Assembly (NCBI RefSeq): GCF_004362245.1
Contig: NZ_SNWM01000006.1
Location: forward strand, 62,001 to 126,000
Reading direction: 5' to 3'
DNA: 64,000 bases
Source of the DNA: Pedobacter duraquae
Lineage (GTDB): Bacteria; Bacteroidota; Bacteroidia; Sphingobacteriales; Sphingobacteriaceae
Translations under genes and position numbers: made by a program
Notes under the pieces: generated by a model
The model's input: only the letters and a program-made list of their open reading frames with translations
What the model was told of the DNA's origin: nothing
Databases searched by the model: none
Part shown: positions 26,864-36,100 of the stretch, piece by piece
Position numbering within the stretch: the first letter of the stretch is position 1
Layout: each line of letters begins with the position of its first letter

Positions 26864-27751
26864 ATGGACCAAATTAAGAAAGAAGACATCAAACAGGAAG
26901 TGTTTGATTTGTATGATGATTATGCACATAGCAGGATGGATCGCCTGGCTTTTGTGAAAAAACTGTCACTATATGCTGTTGGCGGACTAACCGTGCCTGC
27001 ATTGATGAGTTTCCTGATGCCCGATTATCAGGGTAACACGCAGATCAAAGCGGATGATCCCCGTCTGAAGTCTGAATACATCACTTATCCATCTCCTAAT
27101 GGTGGCGGACCTATCAAAGCATTGTTATCTAAACCGGTAGGCGCTAAAAAGAAATTAGGCGGAATTATCGTGGTACACGAAAACCGCGGACTCAATCCAT
27201 ATATAGAAGATGTGGCCAGGAGAGCTGCTTTAGCTGGCTTCGTAACGTTGGCTCCTGATGGTCTAACTCCACTGGGTGGCTATCCGGGTAATGATGATGA
27301 GGGCCGTACCATGCAGGCTAAACGTGATAAAGCTGAATTGGAGCAGAATTTTATTGATGCATTCACTTATTTGAAAGGTCATAAAGATTGCAATGGTAAG
27401 GTAGGTGTAGTAGGCTTCTGCTTTGGTGGTGGGATCTCCAACATGATGGCTGTGCGTTTGCCAGAATTGGCGGCAGCTGTGCCTTACTATGGTGGGCAAC
27501 CAGCACTTGAGGATGTGCCAAAAATCAAAGCACCGTTGATGTTACATTATGCATCACTGGATACAAGAATCACCGCAGGTTGGCCGGCATATGAAGCGGC
27601 ATTGAAGGCCAACGGTAAAAAATATCAGGGCTTTGTTTATGAAGGTGTAAATCACGGGTTCCATAACGATACTACACCGAGATATGATAAAGCTGCAGCA
27701 GAATTGTCCTGGAAACGTACAATTGATTTTTTCAATGAAACGCTGAAATAA
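26864..27751 (+). CDS. Dienelactone hydrolase family protein with N-terminal signal-like segment
   Basis: A 295-residue alpha/beta hydrolase; I chose the ATG at 26864 since the upstream in-frame start is a TTG in AT-rich sequence. A hydrophobic stretch near 48-68 ('LSLYAVGGLTVPALMSFLM'), preceded by basic residues, suggests export or anchoring. The catalytic triad of the dienelactone-hydrolase family is present: Cys186 in 'GFCFGGG', Asp233 in 'SLDTRI' and His264 in 'NHGFH'. Such enzymes cleave lactones or esters, and the natural substrate here is unknown. It is related to the YghX-type proteins. It stands alone on its strand and converges on the GDYXXLXY gene, with an inverted repeat between them. 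Confidence 0.88.
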   Translation: MDQIKKEDIKQEVFDLYDDYAHSRMDRLAFVKKLSLYAVGGLTVPALMSFLMPDYQGNTQIKADDPRLKSEYITYPSPNGGGPIKALLSKPVGAKKKLGGIIVVHENRGLNPYIEDVARRAALAGFVTLAPDGLTPLGGYPGNDDEGRTMQAKRDKAELEQNFIDAFTYLKGHKDCNGKVGVVGFCFGGGISNMMAVRLPELAAAVPYYGGQPALEDVPKIKAPLMLHYASLDTRITAGWPAYEAALKANGKKYQGFVYEGVNHGFHNDTTPRYDKAAAELSWKRTIDFFNETLK

Positions 27752-27762
27752 TGAGTTAATAA

Positions 27763-27809
27763 AAGGGTTTTATTTGAGACGACAACTCGTAGCATCAAAT
27801 GAAACCCTT
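27763..27809. terminator. Long inverted repeat between convergent genes, probable terminator
   Basis: AAGGGTTTTATTTGA (27763-27777) pairs with TCAAATGAAACCCTT (27795-27809) with one mismatch, around a 17-base loop. It sits between the stops of the dienelactone hydrolase gene and the GDYXXLXY gene. A clean T-run after the stem is missing, so the efficiency is uncertain. There is no sign of a transposon end. Confidence 0.55.
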
Positions 27810-27844
27810 CAGTTATTGCATTGTAAAACGAAGCGTATTTTTCG

Positions 27845-28342
27845 TTATTTAATCAACTTATAATTTTCATCATATAAACCAACAAGTACACTATTCCCAG
27901 CATCATCTATCTTTAACGCACCATATTTTGCACGTTCATATTTCTTGCCACTGCCTTCCTCAAAAAAATATGATTCTGCACCCAGCTGTACATTGCTGGC
28001 ATACGCATAGCCCGAAGAATAATATTTGACGGCGAATTCGCCAGATTTTAAAGGTGTTAAACTATCCTGGAATCTGACAAAAGTCGCTACATGTTGCGCA
28101 TTTTCAGTAACGATGCAATAGCCTCTTTTGGATACCTTTTTTTGATAGGGTAGCTGACTGATGCTGTAGCGAAGACTCATATAGTCGCCTTGAATTAATG
28201 ACCTTGGATCAACAGGCGCTAGTTCCAGCAACACAAGTCTGCCCTTGCTCAGGGTGTTTTCCTTAGCTACGATAGACCAGTTGATATACCCAATCAGCAG
28301 GAGCAGATTTGCGAGTATCAGGATTTTTTTAGTTCTGCTCAT
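27845..28342 (-). CDS. GDYXXLXY domain protein
   Basis: A 165-residue protein with one N-terminal membrane helix (about 7-24) and the motif that names the family, 'LIQGDYMSLRY' near residue 50. The rest is predicted extracytoplasmic. It is the third gene of a DUF2157-DUF4401-GDYXXLXY run; each gene overlaps the next by 14-17 bases when the longer starts are used, which implies coupled translation. The trio is widespread, and the general idea that it forms a membrane complex is not proven. No catalytic residue is evident. Confidence 0.85.
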   Translation of the reverse strand: MSRTKKILILANLLLLIGYINWSIVAKENTLSKGRLVLLELAPVDPRSLIQGDYMSLRYSISQLPYQKKVSKRGYCIVTENAQHVATFVRFQDSLTPLKSGEFAVKYYSSGYAYASNVQLGAESYFFEEGSGKKYERAKYGALKIDDAGNSVLVGLYDENYKLIK

Positions 28343-29264
28343 AACGCTTCAATGTGTTTTTAAAGATGAACCATGCGGTAAGAAACAAAACTCCGGTAGC
28401 TACCATAATGGCAGACTTGATTAGCAGGGAGAAATGCAGATTGTAATAATACTGCCCTACAAAATAAATCAACGCAATAAAGCCAATAATGAGACCGAAA
28501 CGGTGGTTGGTATGGAAACTAAGCAATAAAATAAGCAGTCCGCCACAAATAGCCGGAGCAAATGCCGAAAGCAACATCAGCAGTAAGGTCATGGCATAAA
28601 TCAAAACTTTACTTTGCTGACTTTCGATCTGCAGTGTCCTGATGATATGATTTAAGATAAACGCTGCCACTACCATAATCAGAATTGAAGAAAGCCACTC
28701 AAAGCCAACATAGCCAGGCTTATTAAAGCTTTCGATCCCCAGAAAACCCAGCAGTGCAATAAAAGAAATAAGAAAACCGATACGCCAGATACGAAATTTA
28801 TAGAGACTAGTATAGGTGTAAGCAGCTGCAAGCAACGGAGCTAACAAATGGACAAGTGAAAACTGCTTATTAATAGTAATCAGCGCAAAAAGACATCCGT
28901 TGAATAATAATACGGCAATCAGATTCAGCATATATCCACGCGAAAACATTGGAATGATGATGGCAAAACCCAACAGAAACAGGGTAGTTATATTATCGCT
29001 TTTAGTTGTGTTTCCCAATCCGGCGCCAATCATGGTTATTGCGGCTAGCGTGGCTCCGATGCAGGCGCCATCCAATACCCGCGATGTGCTCGTCCGGTCT
29101 ACAACTAAAGTTCCTGCCAGAATAAATAGGCCTAGAAAGCCCATCACCTTTGGTGAATCAAAGACTGTCATAAACAGAAAACCGATGAAAAACATGCTGG
29201 CTAATATGCCTCCGGATATAGATAGCAATTTGATGCCCAGACTTTCTTTATGCACTGATTCCAT
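28329..29264 (-). CDS. DUF4401 family multi-pass membrane protein
   Basis: A 311-residue protein with roughly ten membrane helices and short loops, starting 'MESVHKESLGIKLLSISGGILASMFFIGFLFM'. It overlaps the downstream GDYXXLXY gene by 14 bases and the upstream DUF2157 gene by 17. DUF4401 proteins are nearly always encoded with these two partners. The function is unknown. Confidence 0.85.
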   Translation of the reverse strand: MESVHKESLGIKLLSISGGILASMFFIGFLFMTVFDSPKVMGFLGLFILAGTLVVDRTSTSRVLDGACIGATLAAITMIGAGLGNTTKSDNITTLFLLGFAIIIPMFSRGYMLNLIAVLLFNGCLFALITINKQFSLVHLLAPLLAAAYTYTSLYKFRIWRIGFLISFIALLGFLGIESFNKPGYVGFEWLSSILIMVVAAFILNHIIRTLQIESQQSKVLIYAMTLLLMLLSAFAPAICGGLLILLLSFHTNHRFGLIIGFIALIYFVGQYYYNLHFSLLIKSAIMVATGVLFLTAWFIFKNTLKRYEQN

Positions 29265-30144
29265 TCCAACTCTTATTTAGTTTGATTAATTGACTAATTG
29301 CAAAGGTGATGCTCAGGATAATAAATAGACTAACCAACAGGAGCGTGCCCTCTGACACGCCATCTGTGATGCGGATAATAGCCGAGGCAACTACAATAAT
29401 GGCGCTCAGATAGAGCAGGCATAGTAAATAGAGTGATTTGCTTTTGAATGCATATAAAGTTCCGGCGATGTATGTGATCAGGCTTAATACGAGTGCTACG
29501 TAAAAGGCCGGTTTATAGTGGTCAAAAATTCCTGTAGATAATGCTGTGGTCAAAAATGTGGTAGCGGCTAATGCAGTAAGCTTAACAATCCAGTTTGGTA
29601 CATCGGCAAGGTTCCTGATCTGCATATATTTGAACAACAGCCCTGCTGCAGTGTTAACAACAAAAAGAATTACGGTAGTAGCCGTAAATGACAACTCTGC
29701 ACCTACCTGCTGGATATAAAGCACGATGGTTACATTAACAAGCGTAAGGAAAATTAACCAGAGGGGTGCAAAGTTTGAAATCATTGTCCACAAAGCAATA
29801 AATACAGTCCAGGCAAGGAAAAAGTCGTACGCATTGGCACCGGTTTGGTAGATCTGCCCGAATGTTGCAAATAAAACACCCACCAGTAGTGACGCGCCCA
29901 TCAGGATCAGTCTGCGTACTAGTTCTACGGGCTTAAAGATCAGAATCCCTACAACTGGCAGGATGATTAGCGCCTGCATAATGCCAAGTTTAGCAAAAGG
30001 GTGCAGGTCTGCCCAATTGTAGGCAAAAAAGAAGATGATACCTATTACGCTAAAGGTTACGCCGATGCCTAAAAGTGCCCAGTCGATAGCTTTTGCCCAG
30101 AGGGCCTTTTCAGCGTATTCATTTTTTATTTCTGGTATGTCCAT
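29248..30144 (-). CDS. DUF2157 family multi-pass membrane protein
   Basis: A 298-residue protein beginning 'MDIPEIKNEYAEKALWAKAIDWALLGIGV', with a soluble N-terminal stretch and about eight helices. I chose the ATG at 30144; the longer frame begins at a TTG inside the T-run of the upstream terminator. Only 28 bases lie between this start and the efflux-operon terminator, so its promoter must overlap the terminator or the gene depends on readthrough. It is first of the three-gene membrane set. Confidence 0.8.
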   Translation of the reverse strand: MDIPEIKNEYAEKALWAKAIDWALLGIGVTFSVIGIIFFFAYNWADLHPFAKLGIMQALIILPVVGILIFKPVELVRRLILMGASLLVGVLFATFGQIYQTGANAYDFFLAWTVFIALWTMISNFAPLWLIFLTLVNVTIVLYIQQVGAELSFTATTVILFVVNTAAGLLFKYMQIRNLADVPNWIVKLTALAATTFLTTALSTGIFDHYKPAFYVALVLSLITYIAGTLYAFKSKSLYLLCLLYLSAIIVVASAIIRITDGVSEGTLLLVSLFIILSITFAISQLIKLNKSWNGISA

Positions 30145-30172
30145 TTTGATAGCGTATGGACTAAATGTAAGC

Positions 30173-30201
30173 AAAAAAAAGGCCGGATAAATTATCCGGC
30201 C
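30173..30201 (-). terminator. Rho-independent terminator of the efflux operon
   Basis: GGCCGGATA (30181-30189) and TATCCGGCC (30193-30201) form a perfect 9-bp GC-rich stem with a 3-base loop. On the minus strand it is followed by eight T (plus-strand A run 30173-30180). It lies 18 bases after the outer-membrane-factor stop codon. Confidence 0.92.
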
Positions 30202-30218
30202 CCTCTCAGTGTGTGTTA

Positions 30219-31652
30219 TTATTTCCAGCCACCCCCAAGATTGAGGTAAACCGTTGTTACTGCATTCAGCTGTTGTTTCTTGGTTTCTATCAATTCGAGT
30301 TTTGAAGCGAGGGCATCTCTTTGGGTTAACAATACTTCCAAATAATCAGCTCTCGCAGAACGGAAGAGGTCGTTGGAGATGTCGATCGACTTGGTCAATG
30401 CGGCTACTTCTTTCGATTTCAGTTCATACCTCTTGCTCAGGTTATTGATGTTAGACAATTGGTTGGACACGTCCATGTAGGCCGACAAGATCGTTTTCTC
30501 ATAGTTGAACATAGCCTGGATTTGTCTTGAATTGGCGCTAAAAAACTCTGCTTTGATCGCATTTCTGTTAATCAGCGGGCCAGCAAGGTCTCCGGCCAGC
30601 GAGTACAAAATCGACTCTGGAAGTTTAAAGAAATACGATGGCTTAAAGGCTTGTAGTCCAAAAGCTGCGGAGATACCAAAAGAAGGGTAAAACTCTGCTC
30701 TGGCAACTTTAACGTCCAGCTTGGATGCTGCAAGCTCAAGCTCTGCCTTCCTGATGTCGGGCCTGTTGGCCAACAACTGCGAAGGGATTCCAGCATTAAC
30801 TACAGATGGCACAACAGCCAGGAAGTCTCCTTTATCACGTGGAATTTCCTGAGGGAAACGACCTAGCAAAGCGTTGATCTTGTTCTCTGCTTCAGTAATC
30901 TTTTGGCGGATCTCAAACTCCAATCCCTGAGAGTTTAGTACTTCGGCCTGGAACTTCTGTACTGCCAGCTCCGTTGCACGTGCTGCCTGCTTTTGAACTT
31001 TCAGAATCTCCAAAGCATTCTTTTGCAGGGCGATGTTCTGGTTCACAATCTCCAACTGGTTGTCAAGCGCCCGCAACTCGTAATAAGAGTTGGCCACTTC
31101 AGTGATCAGACTGGTGAGCACAAAGTTTTTGCCTTCTACAGTAGACAGGTATCTGGTAACGGCTGCTTTCTTGGCATTACGAAGTTTTTTCCAGATGTCT
31201 ACCTCCCAGTTTGCATATACTGCTGCAGTGTAGTCCATCAAAGGATCGGGCGTTTCTCTACCATCAGTGATGTCTGTTGTCGCATCACCGGCACCCTGAC
31301 TGGTATATCGACCAACCTTTTCTACGCCAACACCCAAGCGGGCACCAACTGTTGGCAACAGCTGGCCTTTTCTTAAGCGTACATCATTTCTGGCGATCTC
31401 TATTTCCTGCAACGTCATGTTCAACTCCTGGTTGTTCTTCAACGCTGTATCGATCAGATTTGCCAGGTCTTTATCGGTAAAGAAAGTACGCCAGTTTACG
31501 ATGGCCAGGTTGGTAGTATCGGTACTATTGGTATAGGCTCCGGGTACCGCCCGGTTTTCTGCACGCTGGGTAATTTCCGGAATCTTGCAGCTGGCAATAC
31601 CCACGCAAACGCCCAACAGGGCTATGCCTTTATATATATTAGCTTTATTCAT
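30219..31652 (-). CDS. Outer-membrane factor (OprM/TolC-like lipoprotein) of an RND efflux pump
   Basis: A 477-residue lipoprotein, signal 'LLGVCVGIASC', Cys being the lipidation site. It has two OEP repeats with long helical hairpins ('ANSYYELRALDNQLEIVNQNIALQ' and 'LLANRPDIRKAELELAASKLDVKVARAEFYPS', the latter a family hallmark). It forms the trimeric exit duct. The ATG at 31652 overlaps the RND gene stop by 8 bases (ATGAATAA), and a longer frame would start at a TTG. It is the last gene of the operon and is followed by a strong terminator. Confidence 0.92.
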   Translation of the reverse strand: MNKANIYKGIALLGVCVGIASCKIPEITQRAENRAVPGAYTNSTDTTNLAIVNWRTFFTDKDLANLIDTALKNNQELNMTLQEIEIARNDVRLRKGQLLPTVGARLGVGVEKVGRYTSQGAGDATTDITDGRETPDPLMDYTAAVYANWEVDIWKKLRNAKKAAVTRYLSTVEGKNFVLTSLITEVANSYYELRALDNQLEIVNQNIALQKNALEILKVQKQAARATELAVQKFQAEVLNSQGLEFEIRQKITEAENKINALLGRFPQEIPRDKGDFLAVVPSVVNAGIPSQLLANRPDIRKAELELAASKLDVKVARAEFYPSFGISAAFGLQAFKPSYFFKLPESILYSLAGDLAGPLINRNAIKAEFFSANSRQIQAMFNYEKTILSAYMDVSNQLSNINNLSKRYELKSKEVAALTKSIDISNDLFRSARADYLEVLLTQRDALASKLELIETKKQQLNAVTTVYLNLGGGWK

Positions 31653-34600
31653 TGTGATCAATTGCTTCGGTTAAGGGATTTTCTTCTTCATCTTTAACGA
31701 GAATGCTTTTCTCGGAAATTTTGGCGAATATGTAGTATAAACCAGGAATTACCAGTACCCCGAACACGGTACCGAAAAGCATACCTCCGGCGGCAGCCGT
31801 ACCAATGGTTCTGTTACCGATGGCACCAGGACCGGATGCAAATACCAATGGCAATAGTCCGGCGATAAATGCAAACGACGTCATCAGGATTGGACGGAAC
31901 CTTACGGCAGCACCTTCCATGGCCGCCTGTAATACGGTGGCGCCATCCCGGTGTTTCTGCACGGCGAACTCTACAATCAGCACGGCATTTTTACCGAGGA
32001 GTCCGATGAGCATCACCAGTGATACCTGTGCATAGATGTTGTTTTCCAGTCCTGCAATCTTCAGCACAAAGAAAGCTCCGAAGATACCTGCTGGTAGGGA
32101 CAGGATTACTGCCAGTGGCAGGATAAAACTTTCGTACTGAGCGGCAAGGATCAGGTATACAAATCCAAGACAGATCAGGAAGATGTAAATGGCCTCATTA
32201 CCACGGGCAACCTCATCAGCAGAGATACCTGCCCAGTCGATGCCAAATCCCCTTGGTAAGGTCTTTTCTGCTACTTCCTTGATTGCATTGATAGCTGCGC
32301 CGCTGCTGTATCCCGGTGCAGCCGCTCCACTGATCTCTGACGCATTGTACATGTTGTGTCTGGTAATCTCTGACAGTCCATAAACTTTTTCCATTCTCAT
32401 GAAAGCAGAGTAGGGTACCATTTCTTCACGGTCGTTCTTCACGTACAGTTTCAGGATATCCTCGGGCAGGGCACGGTACTGAGGTAAGGCCTGTACCATT
32501 ACTTTGTATTGCCTGTCAAACTTAATAAAGTTAGTCTCGTAGTTACTACCTACAAGTGTAGACAAGGTGTTCATGGCATTATCAATGGTCACTCCTTTTT
32601 GCTGTGCGATATCATTGTCTACGCGCAACATATATTGTGGGAAACTGGCACTATAGAAGGTGAATACCGAGGATAGTTCCGGACGCTTGCTCAGGTCTTT
32701 CACAAAGTCCTTACTAACGGTCTCCATCTTCTTGAAGTCGCCGCTACCAGCTTTATCCAGTAAACGTAGCTCAAAACCTCCCGCTGCACCATATCCTGGT
32801 ACCGCTGGTGGCTGAAAGTACTCAATAGTAGCACCGGTAATCTCCTTGGATTTTTCTTCTAACTCATTCATTACTTGTTGTACAGAATGCTTACGCTCGT
32901 CCCATCCCTTAAGGTTAATCAGACAGGTTCCCGAGTTGGATCCTGTTCCTTCGGTCAGGATCTCGTAACCTGCCAGTGATGATACTGATTTTACATCTTC
33001 GATACCTTCCGCAATTTTTTGCAGTTTTTCGGCGATCTGGTTGGTACGTTCCAAAGAAGAACCAGGAGGTGTCTGGATGATGGCGTAGAACATCCCCTGA
33101 TCTTCGTTTGGAATAAAGCCTGTTGGTAAGGTCTGGTTAACTAAGTAGATACCTCCGCAAAAAGCAAGCAGGATGCCCCAGGTCACTGCCCTGCGGTTAA
33201 TGATGCTGCCTAATATCTTTTGGTATCTACCCGAAAGTTTGTTAAATCCGTTATTGAACCCATCAAGGAACTTATCTAGTCCTTTTTTCTTTTTAGGTTT
33301 TCCATGGTTGTTTTTCAGGATCATGGCACAGAGTGCTGGTGTTAGCGTTAGTGCTACTACTCCTGAAAGGATGATGGCCGTGGCCATGGTGATGGAAAAC
33401 TGCCTATAAAAAATCCCTACCGGACCAGACATAAAAGATACTGGTACAAATACCGCAGCCATTAAGAAGGTAATGGCGATGATGGCTCCGCTGATCTCGT
33501 GCATGGCGGCCATAGTGGCTTTCATTGGAGAAAGGTGTTCTTCCTCCATCTTGGCATGCACGGCCTCAATTACCACGATGGCATCATCGACGACGACACC
33601 TATGGCGAGGACAAGTGCAAATAAGGTGATCAGGTTGAGCGTAATCCCGAAGAACTGCATAAATACAAATGTTCCAATCAGGGATACAGGCACCGCTACG
33701 GCTGGAATCAACGTAGAACGCCAGTCGCCAAGGAATAGGAATACCACCAATCCTACCAGGAAGAAGGCTTCGACCAATGTGTGGATTACTTTTTCTATAG
33801 AGGCATCAAGGAACTTAGAAACGTCGTAACTGATCTCATAGTCCATTCCTTTAGGGAAGGTCTTTTTGATCTCTTCCATTTTAGCCTTGATGTCTTTGAT
33901 TACCTGGCTGGCGTTACTGCCATACGACTGTTTTACGGTGATAGCTGCTGAAGAACGGCCGTTCAGGTTGGAATAGATATCGTACATGGAACTGCCGAAC
34001 TCAATATTGGCCACATCCTTTAACCGGAGGATCTCTCCGCTGGTGCTGGATTTAAGGATGATGTTTTCGTAACCTTCCTTAGTGGTAAAACGGCCCGGGT
34101 ATTTGAGCACATACTCGAAAGTCTGTGAACGTTTACCCGAGCTTTCTCCTGTTTTACCTGGTGAGGCTTCGAGACTCTGCTCATTCAATGCTTTGAGCAC
34201 TTCATCAGCAGAAATCTTATACGCCAGCATCCGGTCTGGCTTTAACCAGATCCGCATGGCATATTCCCGGTTACCCAGGATATCGGCTACACCCACACCA
34301 TCAACGCGTTTTAATTCTGACAGTACATTGATGTCTGCAAAGTTGAACAGGAACTTCTGATCAGTCTTTGGATCTTTACTGTACAAGTTAATGTACATCA
34401 GCATGTTTGATTCCTCACGGGTGATCTTAACACCTTCACGCACTACCAATGGCGGAAGCTTGTTAACCACCGAGGCCACCCTGTTTTGGATGTTTACTGA
34501 TGCCTGGTTTGGATCTGTACCCAGGTTAAATACTACCTGGATAGATGCTTCACCATCGTTACCGGCATCAGAAGCCATATATTTCATTCCCGGAACACCG

Positions 34601-34809
34601 TTAATGGCACGTTCCAATGGGATGATTACTGATTTGATCATGAGCTCGCCGTTAGCTCCGGGGTATTCGGCGGTGATATTCACCTTTGGAGGTGAAATTG
34701 AGGGGAACTGTGTCACCGGCAGGTGGGTAATCGCGATGACCCCCAGAAACACAATGATCAGTGATATTACGATAGACAGGACGGGCCTGTGTATGAATCT
34801 GTTAAACAT
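31645..34809 (-). CDS. RND efflux transporter, HAE1 family
   Basis: A 1054-residue inner-membrane pump, in the usual length range. Twelve helices are expected; the first is at 9-29 and the N-terminus is 'MFNRFIHRPVLSIVISLI'. Proton-relay residues Asp408 and Asp409 are seen in 'VVVDDAIVV', with the repeat-two motif 'LLGKNAVLIVEFA' near 950. The 'GSNSGTCLINLKGWDER' and 'GGFELRLLDK' segments belong to the porter domain. It exports drugs or other amphiphiles by proton antiport, together with the membrane-fusion and outer-membrane proteins encoded on either side. The natural substrate is unknown. Confidence 0.95.
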   Translation of the reverse strand: MFNRFIHRPVLSIVISLIIVFLGVIAITHLPVTQFPSISPPKVNITAEYPGANGELMIKSVIIPLERAINGVPGMKYMASDAGNDGEASIQVVFNLGTDPNQASVNIQNRVASVVNKLPPLVVREGVKITREESNMLMYINLYSKDPKTDQKFLFNFADINVLSELKRVDGVGVADILGNREYAMRIWLKPDRMLAYKISADEVLKALNEQSLEASPGKTGESSGKRSQTFEYVLKYPGRFTTKEGYENIILKSSTSGEILRLKDVANIEFGSSMYDIYSNLNGRSSAAITVKQSYGSNASQVIKDIKAKMEEIKKTFPKGMDYEISYDVSKFLDASIEKVIHTLVEAFFLVGLVVFLFLGDWRSTLIPAVAVPVSLIGTFVFMQFFGITLNLITLFALVLAIGVVVDDAIVVIEAVHAKMEEEHLSPMKATMAAMHEISGAIIAITFLMAAVFVPVSFMSGPVGIFYRQFSITMATAIILSGVVALTLTPALCAMILKNNHGKPKKKKGLDKFLDGFNNGFNKLSGRYQKILGSIINRRAVTWGILLAFCGGIYLVNQTLPTGFIPNEDQGMFYAIIQTPPGSSLERTNQIAEKLQKIAEGIEDVKSVSSLAGYEILTEGTGSNSGTCLINLKGWDERKHSVQQVMNELEEKSKEITGATIEYFQPPAVPGYGAAGGFELRLLDKAGSGDFKKMETVSKDFVKDLSKRPELSSVFTFYSASFPQYMLRVDNDIAQQKGVTIDNAMNTLSTLVGSNYETNFIKFDRQYKVMVQALPQYRALPEDILKLYVKNDREEMVPYSAFMRMEKVYGLSEITRHNMYNASEISGAAAPGYSSGAAINAIKEVAEKTLPRGFGIDWAGISADEVARGNEAIYIFLICLGFVYLILAAQYESFILPLAVILSLPAGIFGAFFVLKIAGLENNIYAQVSLVMLIGLLGKNAVLIVEFAVQKHRDGATVLQAAMEGAAVRFRPILMTSFAFIAGLLPLVFASGPGAIGNRTIGTAAAGGMLFGTVFGVLVIPGLYYIFAKISEKSILVKDEEENPLTEAIDHNE

Positions 34810-34833
34810 GGATTTTTTTTTAGGAATGAATCA

Positions 34834-35916
34834 CTATTCGGCTTTCAACTGCAGGCTGGAAATCACTGATTTCGGCGACTGGAATTCTACCTCGATCTTA
34901 TCATTGTCTTTCACTTTCTGAACGCCCTCGAGCAGGATTTTATCGCCTTCGGCGAGTCCGCCGCTTACCACATACAGATCGGGCATTTCTGTCAGGATCG
35001 TGATGTTGCGCGAGTGTACGATACCTCTGCTGTCTACCACAAATACATAGGTTTTATCCTGTATCTCGTAGGTGGCTTTTTGTGGGATTATTAAGGCGTT
35101 TCTTAAAGGTACAGTCATCTGGATTTTTCCAGTCTCTCCGTTTCTCAATAGTTTATCCGGGTTAGGAAATTTAGCACGGAAGGCAATGTTACCTGTTTCG
35201 CTGTTAAACTCACTTTCAATGATCTCCACATCGCCTTTATATTTCAACAGATCGCCATTTGCAAGCATCAGACTAACCTTATTACTGCCACGGTTTTTAA
35301 CGTTAGTTTCGTAGTCGAGATATTCAGGTTCTGTTACATTGAAATAGGCAAACATCTGAGTGTTGTCTGAAAGGCTGGTCAGCAGGTCGCCCTCATCAAC
35401 AAGGCTACCCAGCTTTAACGGGATCCGGTCAATCGTACCATCAAACGGTGCTCTTACTTCTGTTGCCGAAAGGTGGAACTTAGCCACTGCCATTTCTGCC
35501 TTTGCCTGGTCCATTTTAGCATGTGCCATGGCTAGTTCGTTTTTAGAAACGACATTTTTGTCGGTCAGCGTTTTGGTGTTCTGTAATTCTATTTCAGAAG
35601 CTTTAACCTCAGCAAGTGCTTTCTGGTATTCTGCTTCATACATTTTCGGCATAATCTTGAACAGGAGCTGTCCTGCTTTTACAAATTGGCCTTCATCTAC
35701 GTAGATGTTCTGCAAAAATCCTTTTGATAGCGCCCTGACTTCGATGTTCCTTACAGATTTGATTTGCGAAACGTACTCCTTGGTATAGGAGGTATCGAGT
35801 TTTAAAGGGCTTGTTACAGCATACTTGCTCTCTTTTTCCTTTTCTACTTTTTTAGGTGTACAGGCAGTGTGGAAAAGTATAACACACAGGCCCATGAGCA
35901 TTACTAGTCTCTTCAT
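34834..35916 (-). CDS. RND periplasmic adaptor (membrane-fusion lipoprotein)
   Basis: A 360-residue lipoprotein, signal 'LCVILFHTACTP', Cys the lipidation site. Order: beta-barrel and lipoyl-like half ('IEVRALSKGFLQNIYVDEGQFVKAGQLLFKI'), alpha-helical hairpin at about 95-150, second lipoyl half ('ATEVRAPFDGTIDRI'), then beta-barrel and membrane-proximal domains. It bridges the pump and the outer-membrane duct. It is the first gene of the tripartite operon, 24 bases upstream of the RND gene. No regulator gene is adjacent. Confidence 0.93.
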   Translation of the reverse strand: MKRLVMLMGLCVILFHTACTPKKVEKEKESKYAVTSPLKLDTSYTKEYVSQIKSVRNIEVRALSKGFLQNIYVDEGQFVKAGQLLFKIMPKMYEAEYQKALAEVKASEIELQNTKTLTDKNVVSKNELAMAHAKMDQAKAEMAVAKFHLSATEVRAPFDGTIDRIPLKLGSLVDEGDLLTSLSDNTQMFAYFNVTEPEYLDYETNVKNRGSNKVSLMLANGDLLKYKGDVEIIESEFNSETGNIAFRAKFPNPDKLLRNGETGKIQMTVPLRNALIIPQKATYEIQDKTYVFVVDSRGIVHSRNITILTEMPDLYVVSGGLAEGDKILLEGVQKVKDNDKIEVEFQSPKSVISSLQLKAE

Positions 35917-35958
35917 GGTATTGATTATTATTTAATGATTGGTGGTTGGAATTTGGAA

Positions 35959-35974
35959 TCCCCGGAATAGGGGA
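35959..35974. repeat. Short inverted repeat upstream of the efflux operon
   Basis: TCCCC (35959-35963) and GGGGA (35970-35974) are separated by GGAATA, 43 bases upstream of the adaptor start codon. It could be an operator or a small leader hairpin. The arms are short, so chance is possible. Confidence 0.3.
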
Positions 35975-36100
35975 GGAAACCAGTTACGAGATTAACCAGC
36001 ATCACCATGCGGAAGAATAGTTTATTCAGAAAGAGAACGTAAATCTAATTTCGTTCTTTGTTGGCATGCATGATTAATCTTCAGAAACTGAAGGTTTTGA

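Noticed and set aside
27763..27809. Inverted repeat as an insertion-sequence end or attachment site
   Set aside because: No transposase, integrase or direct repeat nearby; the position between two convergent stops fits a terminator.
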